Shown here: positions 11,919-23,750 of the stretch, in pieces
Position numbering within the stretch: position 1 is the stretch's first letter
Layout: every line of letters starts with the position of its first letter
NCBI GenBank assembly: GCA_026686845.1
Contig: JAIVEN010000010.1
Coordinates: forward strand, 31,656,001-31,720,000
Direction of reading: 5' to 3'
Source of the DNA: Adenanthera pavonina
Taxonomy: Eukaryota > Streptophyta > Magnoliopsida > Fabales > Fabaceae
Length of the DNA stretch: 64,000 nucleotides
Position numbers and translations under genes: made by a program
The notes under the pieces: generated by a model
What the model was told of the DNA's origin: nothing
Seen by the model: only the letters and a program-made list of their open reading frames with translations
Database searches by the model: none

Positions 11919-13800
11919 ATGGTGAGAGTTAAGAATGCCAATGTTAGAAAAGAGGAGTTTAGGTCCAAGCATTCCACCAAATCTCAATATGCAGCGAAGA
12001 AAAACGAACCCAGAAACGGAAGGTCGACTAGAATAAAGGAACCCCATCAAAGAGACATAAAACAACTTCAAAGGGAGAATCGAAGAAACAAATCCTTGCT
12101 GCTCCTGTGTCAAGCATTGAGTCAGAAGAACTGCAACTGGCTTCAGAACCTCTTTGCAGCTCTAAAAGCATCATGAAAGAATTCATCATGAAGTTTGTTG
12201 TGAACAAGGTAATCACTCCTCACTGCACTACTTTGGAGCAGTTTCTATTTTCAAACAACTTTGATGCTAGGTTCTGGTTGAGGAATTATAAAAATCTTCT
12301 GGAAATTAAAGAAAGATATAATGATGAAGTGATCAAAACTTGGTATGCTTCATTGAAGTACAATGACAGGAAAAAGACGCATCAAGTAACTCTTAGGTCC
12401 ATGAATCTATGGTTATCTGATGAAAACATAAATGATGTCTCAGAAATTCCTGGACAAGAAGGTTTCAGAATTGATATCATAGCCATCAAGTATATAGAGG
12501 AAGATAATGATGCAAATAAGGAAGGTGGGGAGTTTTTGAACTGTAAACAGAGTACAATTCTGGATGCACTCTTTAGAAAATGTAAGAATAAGCCTCCAGT
12601 AAAAATAGTGAAGCCTTCTAATCTTAGTATTCAAGTAAGAATCCTACACTACATAATGTCTAGGATCAATTTCAACAAAGGTAGAAGCTTTAATTTGATC
12701 ACAAGGGCTAAAGCTCACATTATGGCAGCCTTGATAAGAGGAAAAGTGATAAATCTGGGTCACATAATTCTGCAGAGAATGATCAAGGCTAAAGACTAGA
12801 GAAGAGACTCTACTCTACCCTATGTCTTTATCATTACCAAGCTTCTCAAATATGCCAGGATTCAGCACTTAGAGAAAGGAAAAAGAAAGCCAACTGAGGA
12901 ATTCAAGGAGAAAGAGCTAATGAGAATGGGGATAGAAAGGAAAGAGGGTAGATGGACTAGGAAGGGGCCTAGAAAATCTGAGGATCTATTCTACGATGAG
13001 GGAAAGTCATAGCAGCAACAAACTACCACTGAGGCTGTCCTAAACATCTAGCTTGCACAACAACCAGCCCAACCAAAATCTCCTCAACCACAGCTTACCC
13101 AACCACCTTAACCCTTCACTTCATCTACTTTAGCCAAACCCAATACCATAATTGAGTTATATGACAACCTATCTGCAATGATGATGAGCATTAAAGAAGA
13201 ACAGAATGTCAAGTTTGCACACTTGCAAGATCAAATCACTAATTGGCTAAGAATCTCAAGGTGATTACTAATGCCTATGATAACATTCGAAATTCTCTTC
13301 TAACCATATTAGCACCACCTCAGACTGGTACCTCTAAACTTCTTAAATCTGCCTCTCCTTAAATCCTAAGTCCATTTGAAATTGGCTCCCTTGATGCTAC
13401 TGGTACTGCGATGATGCTGCTATTGCTAACCCTCAAGCCTCTAGTAATGAAACAAGTCCTAGTCTATCTCTAGATTATGTTGTGGAGGAAGAGGCCATTC
13501 AAGGAGAAGGCTCTCATGAGCCAATAATGGAGGAAGCCTAAGACTTAGTTTTGCCATCTCAAGAGACTGAGCAAATCGAAAGGCTTGTTGTAGGTCTCAC
13601 TACTGCACCAATTACTTAAGCTGCCCTTAATGAGGTAAGAGGTATCATGCCCTATATCGACATCACTATGATTGCACATTAAGTTATACTACAAGCTCAA
13701 AAGAAAAGGCCTAATAAAATGTTTGCTCCTTCTGCTCCTTAACCATCACACTTTTCATAGTTTGGAAAAAGGGTAGTTCTCCAAAGAGCCGCCTTAGGTT
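11919..13800 (+). pseudogene. Third ORF of element B (env-position ORF, plant transposon-protein type), decayed
   Basis: Starts MVRVKNANV, like MARVKNP in C and D. After a frameshift near 12100 a long open stretch (to 12799) contains the conserved block LEQFLFSNNFDARFWLRNYK, a WYASLKYN motif and the FNKGRSFNLITRAKAHIMAAL segment. The rest, to about 13800, is broken by many stops and is Pro/Gln-rich. It sits where SIRE elements carry a so-called env-like ORF. The conserved block resembles what databases label a putative plant transposon protein domain (from memory of the family). No membrane segment or signal peptide is evident. Function unknown. Confidence 0.75.
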
Positions 13801-14029
13801 TAGACTGAAAAATTCAAGTTCCACACATTATCCAAAGTTTAAATAACAATCATATCACTACTAAAGTGTTCAAATAACAACCATATAGCTATTAATGTGT
13901 TACATTTTACTAAATGCTCTATTGTTATGCAAGAAAACAACTATTAAGTGTTCAAATAACAATGAAATAAGTGTTCCATCAATAAGTGCTTGAAGAAAAA
14001 AACCAAAATTTCAACCAATGGTCTTAAAC

Positions 14030-14370
14030 TCAATTAATGCATTCCAGACTTCAGGCTCAGCTTCCCATAATTGAGTCTTCTAGTTCCAAGCGAACCCACT
14101 CAAACTTCTAAATATATCATACACCTCTAAAAAAGACTTCTTTAATGTCTTCCACTGATTCTTCACTTTTTCCTTGTCCACTTTCCTTGCAAACAACTCA
14201 CTTAGCACTTTGCAAATATTTTCATATGCAGTGAAAGTAAATGTGCCATTCATTCTTCGTCCCTCATTATGTTCATGTGTGAACGCATCAATAAGTGCAT
14301 CATCCATGCTTCTTCTCCAGTTAAGGTATTCCTTATCATTGTTTTCTGAAGATGAATTTTTTGGAGCCAT
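14030..14370 (-). pseudogene. Myb/SANT-like DNA-binding protein of the Harbinger element, premature stop
   Basis: Starts MAPKNSSSEN at 14370. The Myb/SANT-like domain is recognisable from WRRSMDDALIDAF and VKNQWKTLKKSFLEVYDI. A TAG at 14082-14080 follows GFAWN, but the same frame continues with TQLWEAEPEVWNALIE, which is the normal continuation of this family, so the stop is a nonsense mutation. In two-gene Harbinger elements this protein binds transposon ends and helps import the transposase. Confidence 0.78.
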
Positions 14371-14628
14371 CCTATAACATTAGAGCATCATAGAATTTAA
14401 ACAAAAACCACATCACATAATAAAACATCAAACTTCAAATTATATTAAGCACACCAAATGATAATACAATAAAGTTCAAACTCCAAAGTTAAAACTTGGC
14501 AAAAAAAAACTCCAAAGTTAAAACATCAAACATCAAAGTTAAAGTCTAAATTCAATTTACACAATACAAAGTTCATAGTTTCTTGAACACATTAAACTTT
14601 AATTAATAAGAGTGTTTTGGTAATCTGT

Positions 14629-15887
14629 CTACATCTGAATGGCTATACTATCTCTAATAAATTCACCGCGAGCGGCCTCATTAGTGGCACTACTTGGAGC
14701 ATGATTATTGCCATTAGATTTACTCTCTTTAGCAAGCTTATCATAAACTGTAGCTATAAGATCTTCATCAAGGTCAACACTCATTAAGAAGTTATGAAGA
14801 ATGTAACATGCATATATGATCATTTTTTGAGCTTTGAGTCCATAGGTAGGTTTTCCAAAGCTGGATAAAGTTTCAAATCTTTTTTTCAAGACACCAAAAG
14901 CTCTTTCAATTGTATTGCCTAATAATGCATGTCAAAGATTAAATAGCTCCCTATAATTTTGGGGTGGATTTCTTCTTGAATATTCTTTCAAGTGATAATG
15001 AACTCCACAATAAGGTGTAATAAGTCTACTTGTTAACATGAAGCTAGCATTCACAAGGTAATATTTACCTCTCATAAAGGAGGATAATTACTAAAATACC
15101 TTATTAATTTCAATTGAATAATTTTGAAAATTGCTAAGATTTTTACCTTTAGGAATTTTTAGCCTATCTTCTTGTGTTAATGCATTTTTTATAATTCTTG
15201 AGTTTGATGCAGTGCCTTCCCATCCGCAGAGCGTATAAGTGAACTTTAAATCAAATGTGCAAGCTGCTAACACATTTTGTGTTGGGAATTCTTTCATACA
15301 ATGATATCGGTGAGCATCTACAGGAGAAACTTTGACTCATATGTGTGTTCTATCTATGACACCAACATAATCCTTAAAAAAGGAGAAGAACTTACTAGTG
15401 TTTTCGATTTGAGGAGGGATTGTTAATTCATCAGGTTGTACAAGAAATTTTCTTCGTCTATGATAGTCCTCAACACTTTATAGAAACAATGACTAGTCGC
15501 ACCAAAATGCTGAAACCAAAAGTTTATTTCATGATTTTTCACTTTATGAGTTAATATATAAATAGTTTTTGCATCTTGTTCTTCTACACTTGATTATTCT
15601 GTGGGTTGTAAGCCACCATTTCTTTCTAACATACTATATAATGCAAAAAAAAAAGCTTCAAGACTCATTCTAATGATATCACGACCAGTTGTGCTACAAG
15701 TTATTTGACTCATAACTTCTTCATAAATCCTTTCTCTCTTTGAACTCATACTGTAACATATTTTTCTTCTAGGAGACATCCAAGTGCAATATGTAACATT
15801 CCTAAGAGTCAGAATATCTAAATATCTATAAAGAATTTGCAAAAATGGGTAGACACCATTTTGTTTGAAAAAGGGCAAAAATGTCAT
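14629..15887 (-). pseudogene. Harbinger transposase (DDE_Tnp_4 type), broken frame
   Basis: Pieces in order on the minus strand: N-terminal helical region ending RMSLEAFFFALYSMLERNGG; first catalytic Asp in GVIDRTHI near 15340-15360; second in ACTFDLKFT near 15230-15260; third catalytic residue Glu in IERAFGVLKKRFE near 14885-14915; C-terminal tail KMIIYACYILHNFL. So the D,D,E triad is still readable. The frame has a TGA right after RTHI, a TGA in LFNL-HALLG, and at least one frameshift. The enzyme would cut and join transposon ends; it is not functional here. Confidence 0.82.
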
Positions 15888-15950
15888 TTTTCAGGTTGGA
15901 CAGAAAAATAAGAAATTACATTTTTGGTATCAAAGTGGTTTTATACCAAA

Positions 15951-16650
15951 AAGTATAACACTTTATATTAGGGCTTATTTTCCATGTATTAGATCATTTT
16001 AGATTCCAAATATGCTTGAAGAGAAGTTTGAATTAATTTAATTTCAAAAATAGAATTTTCTCAATTCTTGGGTACTGTTCATATTGACATTTCCATTTTC
16101 CTGATGAATTTTGAAAATTCATAACTAATTCTACAAAAATTGTATTGAAGTGATTAAAGTCTCTAAAAATATATAAAAGGATTCTATATATGGAAAAAAT
16201 AGGAAAAAAAAGCAGATACTAGGCCGATTAGTACCGTTTATTCCTTGAGTAAGTACTATAGATTTGGTCATTTTTTAAAATTCCTTATTTTGACAATAAT
16301 TTTGAAAAATCGTATTTCATTCTATTCTAGATCAAATCATGCATACTCTATGTCATTTGAAAGCTCTATATGTCTACTTTCTAGATATATTTTTTTATAT
16401 ATTTATTTCACTTGAACAGGGCATGACATTAACCTAAATTGTGAAGGGTCATAATTAACTTTTATTGGAACAATTTTAGGAAAATCTTCATATCTTTTAT
16501 TATATAGCTCCGATTATCTCCAAATTAGTTGCATATGAAGCTTGAGACATATATCTTTTTATAAATATAAACCACTGAATTTTTGGAGCTTTGTACAATT
16601 TTATATTATCTTTTGAATTTTTCAGTATCTAATTTTCAGTTTCCAATTTT
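15951..16650 (+). repeat. Fragment of the TGTAACACC-family non-coding repeat
   Basis: Starts with a degenerate TATAACAC followed by TTAGGGCTTATTTTCCATGTATTAGATC. This matches the start of the copy at 37247 and, in reverse complement, the ends of the tandem units at 19803 and 21806. Similarity continues through GGGTACTGTTCAT and a TTTTGAAAATTCATAACTAATT stretch. No coding capacity. A TTTGGTATCAAAG string at about 15922 upstream resembles a primer site, but no LTR before it is convincing. Confidence 0.6.
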
Positions 16651-16681
16651 CTAAATCTTGCCCTTCTCTGATACCAAAGAG

Positions 16682-16962
16682 TGTAACACCTTGAATTAGG
16701 GCCCACTTCCCATGTATTTGATCATTAAAAGTCCATTTATACCTTTTAAGGATCTTGAATCACTTGCATACGATTTTCATTGAATTAGTTATGTTTTTCC
16801 GAAATTCAGTTGGTAAAAGGGATTTGATTTAAATGAATAGTACCCAAATTTTTGGGAAATTTTATTATGACATATTATGTGATTCAAGGTCCTTAAAAGG
16901 TATAAATGGACTTTTAATTATCAAATACATGGGAAGTGGGCCCTAGAATGGGTATGTTATTG
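16682..16962. mobile_element. Foldback MITE-like element with about 80-bp terminal inverted repeats
   Basis: The left arm (16682-16762, TGTAACACCTTGAATTAGGG...) and right arm (16880-16962) are inverted repeats at roughly 90% identity by eye, sharing GGGCCCACTTCCCATGTATTTGAT, then AAAAGTCCATTTATACCTTTTAAGG, then CTTGAATCAC. The loop is about 115 bp. No coding capacity. The same sequence forms the end portion of the 2-kb units to the right, so it may be a solo or miniature form of that family. Confidence 0.75.
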
Positions 16963-17704
16963 TGAAAATTCTCAATACCCTCAAAGTCAAGCTAGTTTAT
17001 GATGTCCTCATAGCTCCTAATTCAAAGAATATGAACTAGACCTTTCAAATGTTATAAATGAATAAATGATACCAGAGTAAAATATTGACTGTGAAGTCAA
17101 GTAAGTAAGAAGTAAAATTATTTCTCTGGGGAAAATGGTCTAAAAAATTGGGAATAAATGGAAAGAAAGTATGAGGCACAACTATATATCCAAATTTTGA
17201 GGATCAAATTTATTTTAAGAAGGAGAAAACTCAAAAATGCCAAGCCAAATTACCTAAAACCCATGGCCAAAATCACTTGAAGTTACAAGGAAAGTTTTTA
17301 CCTTTTCTTTCCTTCTCTTTTCTTCTTCCTCTTTCTCGTTCTATCTCTACGTGGCTTCCTTTTCTCTTGCTATCCAGAGCTACCTCTTCCTTCCTTCTTT
17401 GTGCAGCGCATTGATCAAATGGGAGGGAGTTTAAATAAAGCCATTAACTTGATTAATTATACAAGTATGGTTGAATTAAACCAAATCTTAACCAACAAGT
17501 TTCCAAATAAATTAATAAATTAATCCAATTCTCCCATGTGCATGATGAGTTTGGACACCACTTTAGAGAGGAGAGACAGTAAAATAATACATATTTTTTC
17601 CAGTCCAGTAATACTCTGTATTGGTTACTTTATTCATGGACTAGTAAAATTACTTTTTGTAGTATAAAACCACATGGGTAATGTGGTCTACAATTAACTA
17701 TGGT
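16963..17704. other. Gap: AT-rich, no gene seen
   Basis: No supported ORF. It holds pyrimidine-rich stretches (17298-17400). The last part resembles the end of a TGTAACACC-family unit, with ACATGGGTAATGTGGTCTA at 17673. Confidence 0.4.
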
Positions 17705-19803
17705 AATTGGGATATTATTTTTGCTACTTAATTGACCAACTTACGTGCTAAAAGAAAGGAGAAGGAAACTACTCAAGGTAAGATCTTTCTTTTTAATCCT
17801 TAAGACTTTTAGTTCAAGTTTATGGGAGCTTAGAGTTGGTTTGGCTAAGTCTTCTTCTCCTTCCCTCCAAGTCTAAATTTTGGCCTAAGCAAGAACGTAT
17901 AAGGGGAGGTATTTTCTTGCATTGAAATCATGAAAATGTATGAATAAGTCACTTGAGACATGATTTCAAGAGATTAAAGAAAGCCATCCTTTCTTTCTTT
18001 CCCTTCCATGAGTAAATTTTGGCTAGTACCTAGGGTTAAGAAAGAATAGGAATTTCACAAATATAATGCAAAAAATGAGTTCCTCATGCTGAAAAACCAT
18101 AGAAACAAGTGTGAAAATCATGAAAAGGAAAAGATAAACAATATGTAATTTTAGGGTTTCATTGACACTTGTTGAGTTATGCTTTGAAATCAATGGCTTG
18201 AGCAAGTGTTTGATGGTATTTGGGGACTTGAGGAAGCTTAAGAAAGCTAGAGGAAGCTTTGGTTTAAACAGAAAAGCCAAGAGATATCATTAAAGGTAGC
18301 TAAGTTTATATATTTTTGCTTATGTTATTTTGCTTTGATGCAAACTGGTTTCCGTATTGTGTATTGTGATTTCTTGACTAGTTTTGACTGCAATATGAAG
18401 GGTTTTATTCCCCAAGATGTCCATTTTCTAAGCTGTTATGCTGCTGAAATTTTTATTAATTATATGGCAATTTGATGATTTATGTGATTTAATGTGATCA
18501 AATGTGATTTTTATGTGAAATGAATAACATGAGCATGAATATAACTTTCTACTGAGATTACCCCAGTCTCATCCCCTCAAGCATCACAAATGTTTGGTCC
18601 AAGCTTTAGCAATGGAGGTATCCAAAGAAAAGGCAAGAAGAATGAAGGAGTTTATGAAGCATGCTTTGTTTAGAAAGTTATGGCACTCTAATCTTTGTCA
18701 ATTTGAATAAAGTAATATGTGCCTTTGTAAGGGTATGCTTTGCTACTATTATGTTTATGTAAGTTTATGGCAATGTATGGTTATAGCATGAACAAGTTTG
18801 AGCAAAGTATGTGATGCATATGAATGTTTTTGTCATGATATGATGAAAGCTGACTATTCTGAACATGCCTTGGTTATGCACTTACTGTTTATTCTAAATG
18901 TGATGCACCTATGAGTGTCATATATGTTTGAAAACTAGACAGTGAGAGCTTTCTAACAAGATAAAGAACACTTAAGTTGGGTATGTGTAAGATTTATAGT
19001 GTATTTTTAAATTTGCGGGTCAAAATTGGACCGTGAAGTGAAAGCTGCGAATTTTACTGTATGTATTACTTTCTTTGAAAAGTGATATAAAATATAACAG
19101 AGCTCCAAAAATTCATTGATTTAATCTTATGAAAATATTTATGTTTTGAGTTTAATATGCCACTTGTTTGAAAGTGATTGGAGCTATATAGTAAGAGTTA
19201 TGCATGTTTTGAGTTTAATATGCCATTAGTTTGAAAGTGATTAGAGCTATATAGTAAGAGTTATACATGTTTTCCGAAAACTGTTCCAACAGAAGTTCTA
19301 TCCTAACCCTTGGTGGTTAAACATGGTGTCATGCCCTGTACTAGTTAAATAAATATACAATAAAATATGGCTGTAAAATAGACACATAGAGCTTTCTAAT
19401 GGCATAGAGAAAGCATGATTTGGCTCATTGTATAATGAAAAATGAACTTTTAAAGTTATGGCCAAAACCCTAGAGTAGAGAAAAATGACCATTTGAACAG
19501 TATAATTTGTGCAATAAACTGTACTAATTGGCACGATTAAAATGCTATTTTATATTTCTTCCATGTAGATTGGATTTCAAGGTATTTTTAGAGACTTGAA
19601 TCACTTTGATATAATTTTTCTACAATTAGTTATGAATTTTCAAATATTGCCCAGGAAAAAAAGGTTTACCAAATGAATAGTAACCGGGGGAAAGAAAATT
19701 TTCTATCTTAATCTATCATGTAACTCAAGCTTCTAAATATGTTCTATGGAGCATAATAAGGTCCAATACATGGGTAATGTTGTCTATAGTTAATGTGTTA
19801 CAT
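17705..19803 (-). repeat. 2.1-kb non-coding unit, copy 1 of a tandem pair (TGTAACACC family)
   Basis: Read on the minus strand it begins TGTAACACATTAAC at 19803. Landmarks recur in copy 2 at constant spacing: GGTTTTATTCCCCAAGATGT at 18401 and 20501 (offset 2100), ACATGGGTAATGT at 17673 and CATGGGTAATGT at 19769 (offset about 2097), GACACATAGAGCTTTCTA at 19381 and 21424. No protein-coding frame. It could be an LTR of an otherwise absent element (TG...CA ends, length in range), or a long non-autonomous DNA element with foldback ends. Confidence 0.65.
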
Positions 19804-21806
19804 TTTTGGTAAGAAAAGAATAAAGAGGAAGAAGAAAAAGGAACGCCAACCTTGAGGATTTAAAGTACAAGTGCAAGGTATGATGCTTCAACACTTTAAG
19901 CTAGTTTTTAAGTAGTTTGGTTTGGTTTCTTTGAGTTCTCCTCCTCTCCTCTTGCTGCTCTAATTTTGACCTAGGCCTAAAAAAGAAAGGAAAGTTGTTT
20001 TTATACCATAAATCCAAGATAAAGCATGAGTTTTTATGAAAGAAAGCAAGCTAGATATGTTTTGAAGTAAGTGGTTGAAAAATGAATGCTTTCCCTAAGG
20101 ATACGGATCTTGGCCAGTCCAAATGAATGTCTTAGGGTGGAAATTTCATTAATTTGATGCCAAAAATGGATTTCCCACAACCAAAAATCTTAAAGACAAG
20201 TGTTGGCTCAAAGATAGAGCTTAAGATAAAGAAAATGGATTTTCTAGGGCTTCAAAGAAACTTTATGATTTATCTGTGTTTTAGTTTATTGAGTGAATGT
20301 TTAGTGATGCCAAGGGACTTGAAGAAGCCTAACAAAACAAGTGGAATTATTGGTTTCAAGAGGGAAGCCAAGTGATACTCCAAAGAGGTAGCTAAGTTTC
20401 ATTTTTATGCTTTATGTTCTATCATTGAGCTTATATGATGAAATTATGTTGCCATATTGTGATTATGTTTTCTTTGATTGGTTTTGGCTATTAAATGATA
20501 GGTTTTATTCCCCAAGATGTCTATTTTCTAAGTCATTATGCTGTCAAAATTTTTATGACCAATGTAATAATTTATTATTTAAATGTGATTGATGTGATTA
20601 AATGTGCTCAAATGTGAGTTATGTGACATAATTGACATAATTGCATGAAATGTAATTTGCTACTGAGATTGCTCCCAATGTCATCCCCTCAAGTATCCCA
20701 AATGATAGGCACAAGCTATGGCAATGGAGTCCAGAGAGCTAAGAAGAAGGAAGAAGAGAATGATGCTTGATAATGTTTTCAAGCTATAAGTGTATATTTT
20801 GAAGTAATGTATAAAATCATGTATATATTTTTAAGATATATGCCATTATTTCGTTATGCCCTTATGAGGACTATGAAATGTATTGTATAGATTGGAACAT
20901 GGAATAACCATGTGAGCATGTTATGAGGCTTATTTTCCATGTTATATTGCTAAAAGCTCATTCTATAGCAATAAAAGTGTAGTCAACATTGTTTAACTGA
21001 AACAGGGAAAATAGATTAAGTGTCATATATTCTATAAAAGTAGAGAGAACAAGCTTTCCAATGAGTTAAAGAACACTTAATTTGGATATATGTTTGATTT
21101 GTCGTGTAATTTTGAAATTGAGAGTCAAAACTAGACAGTAAAGTAAAAGCTGTGAATTTCACTGTAAGTATCACTTATTTTGAAAGGTAGTATAAAATCG
21201 TATAGAGTTCCAAAAGTTTAGTGGTTTATATTTATGAAAATATCTATGTTTTGAGTTTAATATACCACTGATTTGAGTTCAATTGGATTTGCATAATGAG
21301 AGATATGTAAGTTTTCCCAAGACTGTTCTAGTAAAAGTGATGTTATAACCCTTAGTGATTCAAATTATTTTTTTCCTTGTTCAGGCTAAATAAATGTACA
21401 ACAAAAATATGACTATAAAATTGACACATAGAGCTTTCTAGCGACATAGAGAATTCATGATTTGGCTTGTTGTAGAATGAGAAATGAATTTTTAAATTTA
21501 TGGCCAAAATTCTGGAAAAAAGCAAAATGAGTTTACGAATTGGTCTTGTTAAAGGAAAGTTTCATATTTTTTCCTTGTAGAGCATGTTTCTCGCTTAATG
21601 TAGAAACTTGAATCACCTTGATATAATTTTTATGAATTTAGTTATGATTTTTCAAAATTTGTCCAGAAAACTTGAGAACCAAATGAATAGTACCATTTTA
21701 AAAAAAAAATATTTTGATTCTATTAATGGTTCAAGGTCCTAATATGAGCTATTTAGACATTATATATGCTATAATCTATGGGTAAATATAGATAAATGTA
21801 ACATGT
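19804..21806 (-). repeat. 2.0-kb non-coding unit, copy 2 of a tandem pair (TGTAACACC family)
   Basis: Starts on the minus strand near 21806 (TGTAACATGTTACATTTATC on the complement is decayed). It shares the landmarks listed for copy 1 along its whole length and abuts copy 1 with no intervening internal region. Identity by eye is well below that of the recent LTR pairs here, so the duplication is old. No coding capacity. Confidence 0.65.
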
Positions 21807-22118
21807 TACATAATAGTAGTGTGCAATGACACAAATGAGTAGAGCTATTGCTCTTTGGTGCAATTCAACCCATTGGCACACCACTAACAACAATTGAGTT
21901 TTCAAGTCAATCTAACAAAGGAAATAAAAAGGAATAGTCAGTAGTTAACCTTTAATCCTAAAGACTTTCCTCACTCAACAATTCCAAACTTAAAAAACTG
22001 TTACCCTGAACCAATAGCAAGGTAGAGACAATATTATCTTGCAAATCATTGAATAGAAAAAAATGAAAATGGCAACAACCAATCAATCTATAACAACTAT
22101 GCAATATGGTGTCATATT
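21807..22118. other. Left flank of element C
   Basis: AT-rich sequence without a supported gene. It ends in the target duplication ATATT (22114-22118) and continues on the other side of element C at 34874. Confidence 0.5.
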
Positions 22119-23695
22119 TGTTGAATCAAGTGTTTTGATGATTCCAAACAAACTGGAGCTTGGAAGGAAAATATCAAATGAGTAAAAAAGAACTCAAGTA
22201 AAGAAATCCAGGAAGAAATGAGTATAGAATTAGTTTGTAGGATTTCTAACAGTGTTCACAGAGTAAAAGTCTTTGATCTTACACCCACTGATTTTAAATA
22301 AGTATTTTTCAACTAATCTATGCTAACTTATGTTCAATTTGAAAAATACTGACTAATAGATGAATTTTGAACTGTTAAACTCCATATATGTAGTTGAAAA
22401 TTTGAACTTTGGTAACTGAAATTCGAAGTTGCAAAGATGTTACCTCCGACAGACAAATTTCAGGTTATTGAAATTTGAATTTCGAGACAAGTATAATTTG
22501 TGAAAATTGGAAAAGTCATCTGAAGTTATGTCAAAGTATGTTTGATATTAGAATATAAAAAGAGTTCAAAGTTAGTCCTACTAACAGATTTGGTTTCAAA
22601 AATTTGAACTTTGGAATGGAAATGTATAAGTTTGATTAGAGGTTTCTCTGACATATGAACTTTGATTTTGAAAATTCAAACTTTGGAATGAAAATGTATA
22701 AGTCTGATTAGAGGTCTCTCTGACAGAAGAATTTTGAAAGCTCAAAATTTGAATTTCAAAAAGTGAAACTCTTATGCCATATTGAGCTGCTCATTGACAG
22801 ACGAATTTTGGATCCCTTAAATTTGAACTTCGAGTGCACTATGAGACAACTGTTCACACTTGAGAGATGTACTTTAAACTTGAAAATTAATATGTTCTAA
22901 CATGGGAAATAATTTTTAAAATCAAAATTCAAATTTCATTTTTTAACAGACGAACTTTAGAAGATCAATTTTTAAGTCTTTAACTTATGGTCTATGCGAA
23001 ATTCGTTTGTTGACATCCTAAAATTCAAATTTTGAGTGTCAGACGCATTAAATGTGATTGGTGAATGGCTAGTTTTGTAGAGTAACCATTGGGTAATGTC
23101 TCTAATGGCTAGATCTTGTGTCTAATGTATAGTTAAGACACAAATCTATAAATAGAACTTCATTTGAAGTTGTAGGTAACATTTTTACAGTGTATATACT
23201 TAAACTCTGTCAAAATCATTAGATAAAGACTTCTACTCACTCACACTTTATTTATTGCATCTCAACTGTCATATCTACTCTATATTAGAGAGCTTCTCTT
23301 ATTGTAATCAACATTTTCTTCATCTGAAAGAAATATATTATTGTGAGGGGTTTTCATAAGGGTTTTGGGAAACGCTTTGCTGGAGTGCACAGTGAGAATT
23401 TGTAAGCTCTTAGAACATAGCACAAGGTTGTACTGTGACATTACAAGGAGCCTACTCAATTCTTCAAAGATAGTGAAAAATCTGAAGTGGTGGCTTGAGG
23501 ACTGAACGTAGGTCAAGAGGAATAGACCAAACTAAGATAAATCTTTGTGTCTTCCTTTCCTCTACCCTGCAAACTGCCATTTTATTTTTGCACTATGTTT
23601 TTATATAACTTTTGCTTTCACTGCTCTTATACAATTTTGTAGAAAATTTCAAAATTCCCTATTCACCCCCTCTTGGGAAGCTAGCAGACTTAGCA
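22119..23695 (+). repeat. 5' LTR of element C
   Basis: Begins TGTTGAATCAAG, ends CTTAGCA two bases before the primer site, and is 1577 bp long. U3 carries decayed AAATTYGAAYTT palindromes and CAGACGAA motifs. A TATA-like CTATAAATAG lies at 23146-23155, followed by the CATTTGAAGTTGT signature. The 3' end holds the C-run plus CTCTTGGGAAG signature shared by all SIRE copies in the window. Confidence 0.93.
23146..23155 (+). promoter_or_regulatory. Probable TATA box, 5' LTR of element C
   Basis: CTATAAATAG at the position conserved among the LTRs of A, C and D. The matching place in the 3' LTR of C reads CTATAAATAA at 34323-34332. Confidence 0.6.
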
Positions 23696-23697
23696 AG

Positions 23698-23708
23698 TGG
23701 TATCAGAG
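23698..23708 (+). other. Primer binding site of element C
   Basis: TGGTATCAGAG, two bases after the LTR, complementary to the 3' end of initiator tRNA-Met as in element A. Confidence 0.88.
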
Positions 23709-23750
23709 TTCGGACTCCCAACTGAAGGATCTAACAATTCAGGAGAATCA

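Larger units (their letters stand above)
8058..13805 (+). mobile_element. Element B: truncated SIRE-like Ty1/copia, no LTRs, integrase deleted
   Basis: Homology to A and C starts abruptly inside gag (EIANICLMALA) and runs through protease, pre-integrase, RT, RNase H, the post-pol spacer and the third ORF, ending near 13805. Neither LTR, primer site nor TSD is found. Nearly every domain carries stops, making B one of the oldest SIRE copies here. The integrase core is missing: pre-integrase (to about 9350) is joined directly to the region just before RT. Confidence 0.88.
14020..15890 (-). mobile_element. PIF/Harbinger DNA transposon, two-gene, defective
   Basis: Two minus-strand genes typical of PIF/Harbinger lie side by side: a DDE transposase relic (15887-14629) and a Myb/SANT-like protein (14370-14080). 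Both carry stops. I could not identify terminal inverted repeats or a 3-bp target duplication, so the borders are only the limits of coding homology. It lies between SIRE copy B and the TGTAACACC-family repeats. Confidence 0.8.

Noticed and set aside
15920..15933. TTTGGTATCAAAG as a primer site of a plus-strand LTR element
   Set aside because: No LTR ends convincingly just before it and no gag follows; it may be chance or a scrambled remnant.
16664..16677. CTCTGATACCAAAG as a minus-strand primer site beside the foldback element
   Set aside because: It would make 16682-16962 a 281-bp LTR, but no internal region or second LTR is found to its left and the arms are inverted, which fits a MITE better.
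18023..18280. Minus-strand open frame in 2-kb unit 1
   Set aside because: It is not preserved in unit 2 or in the 37247 copy.
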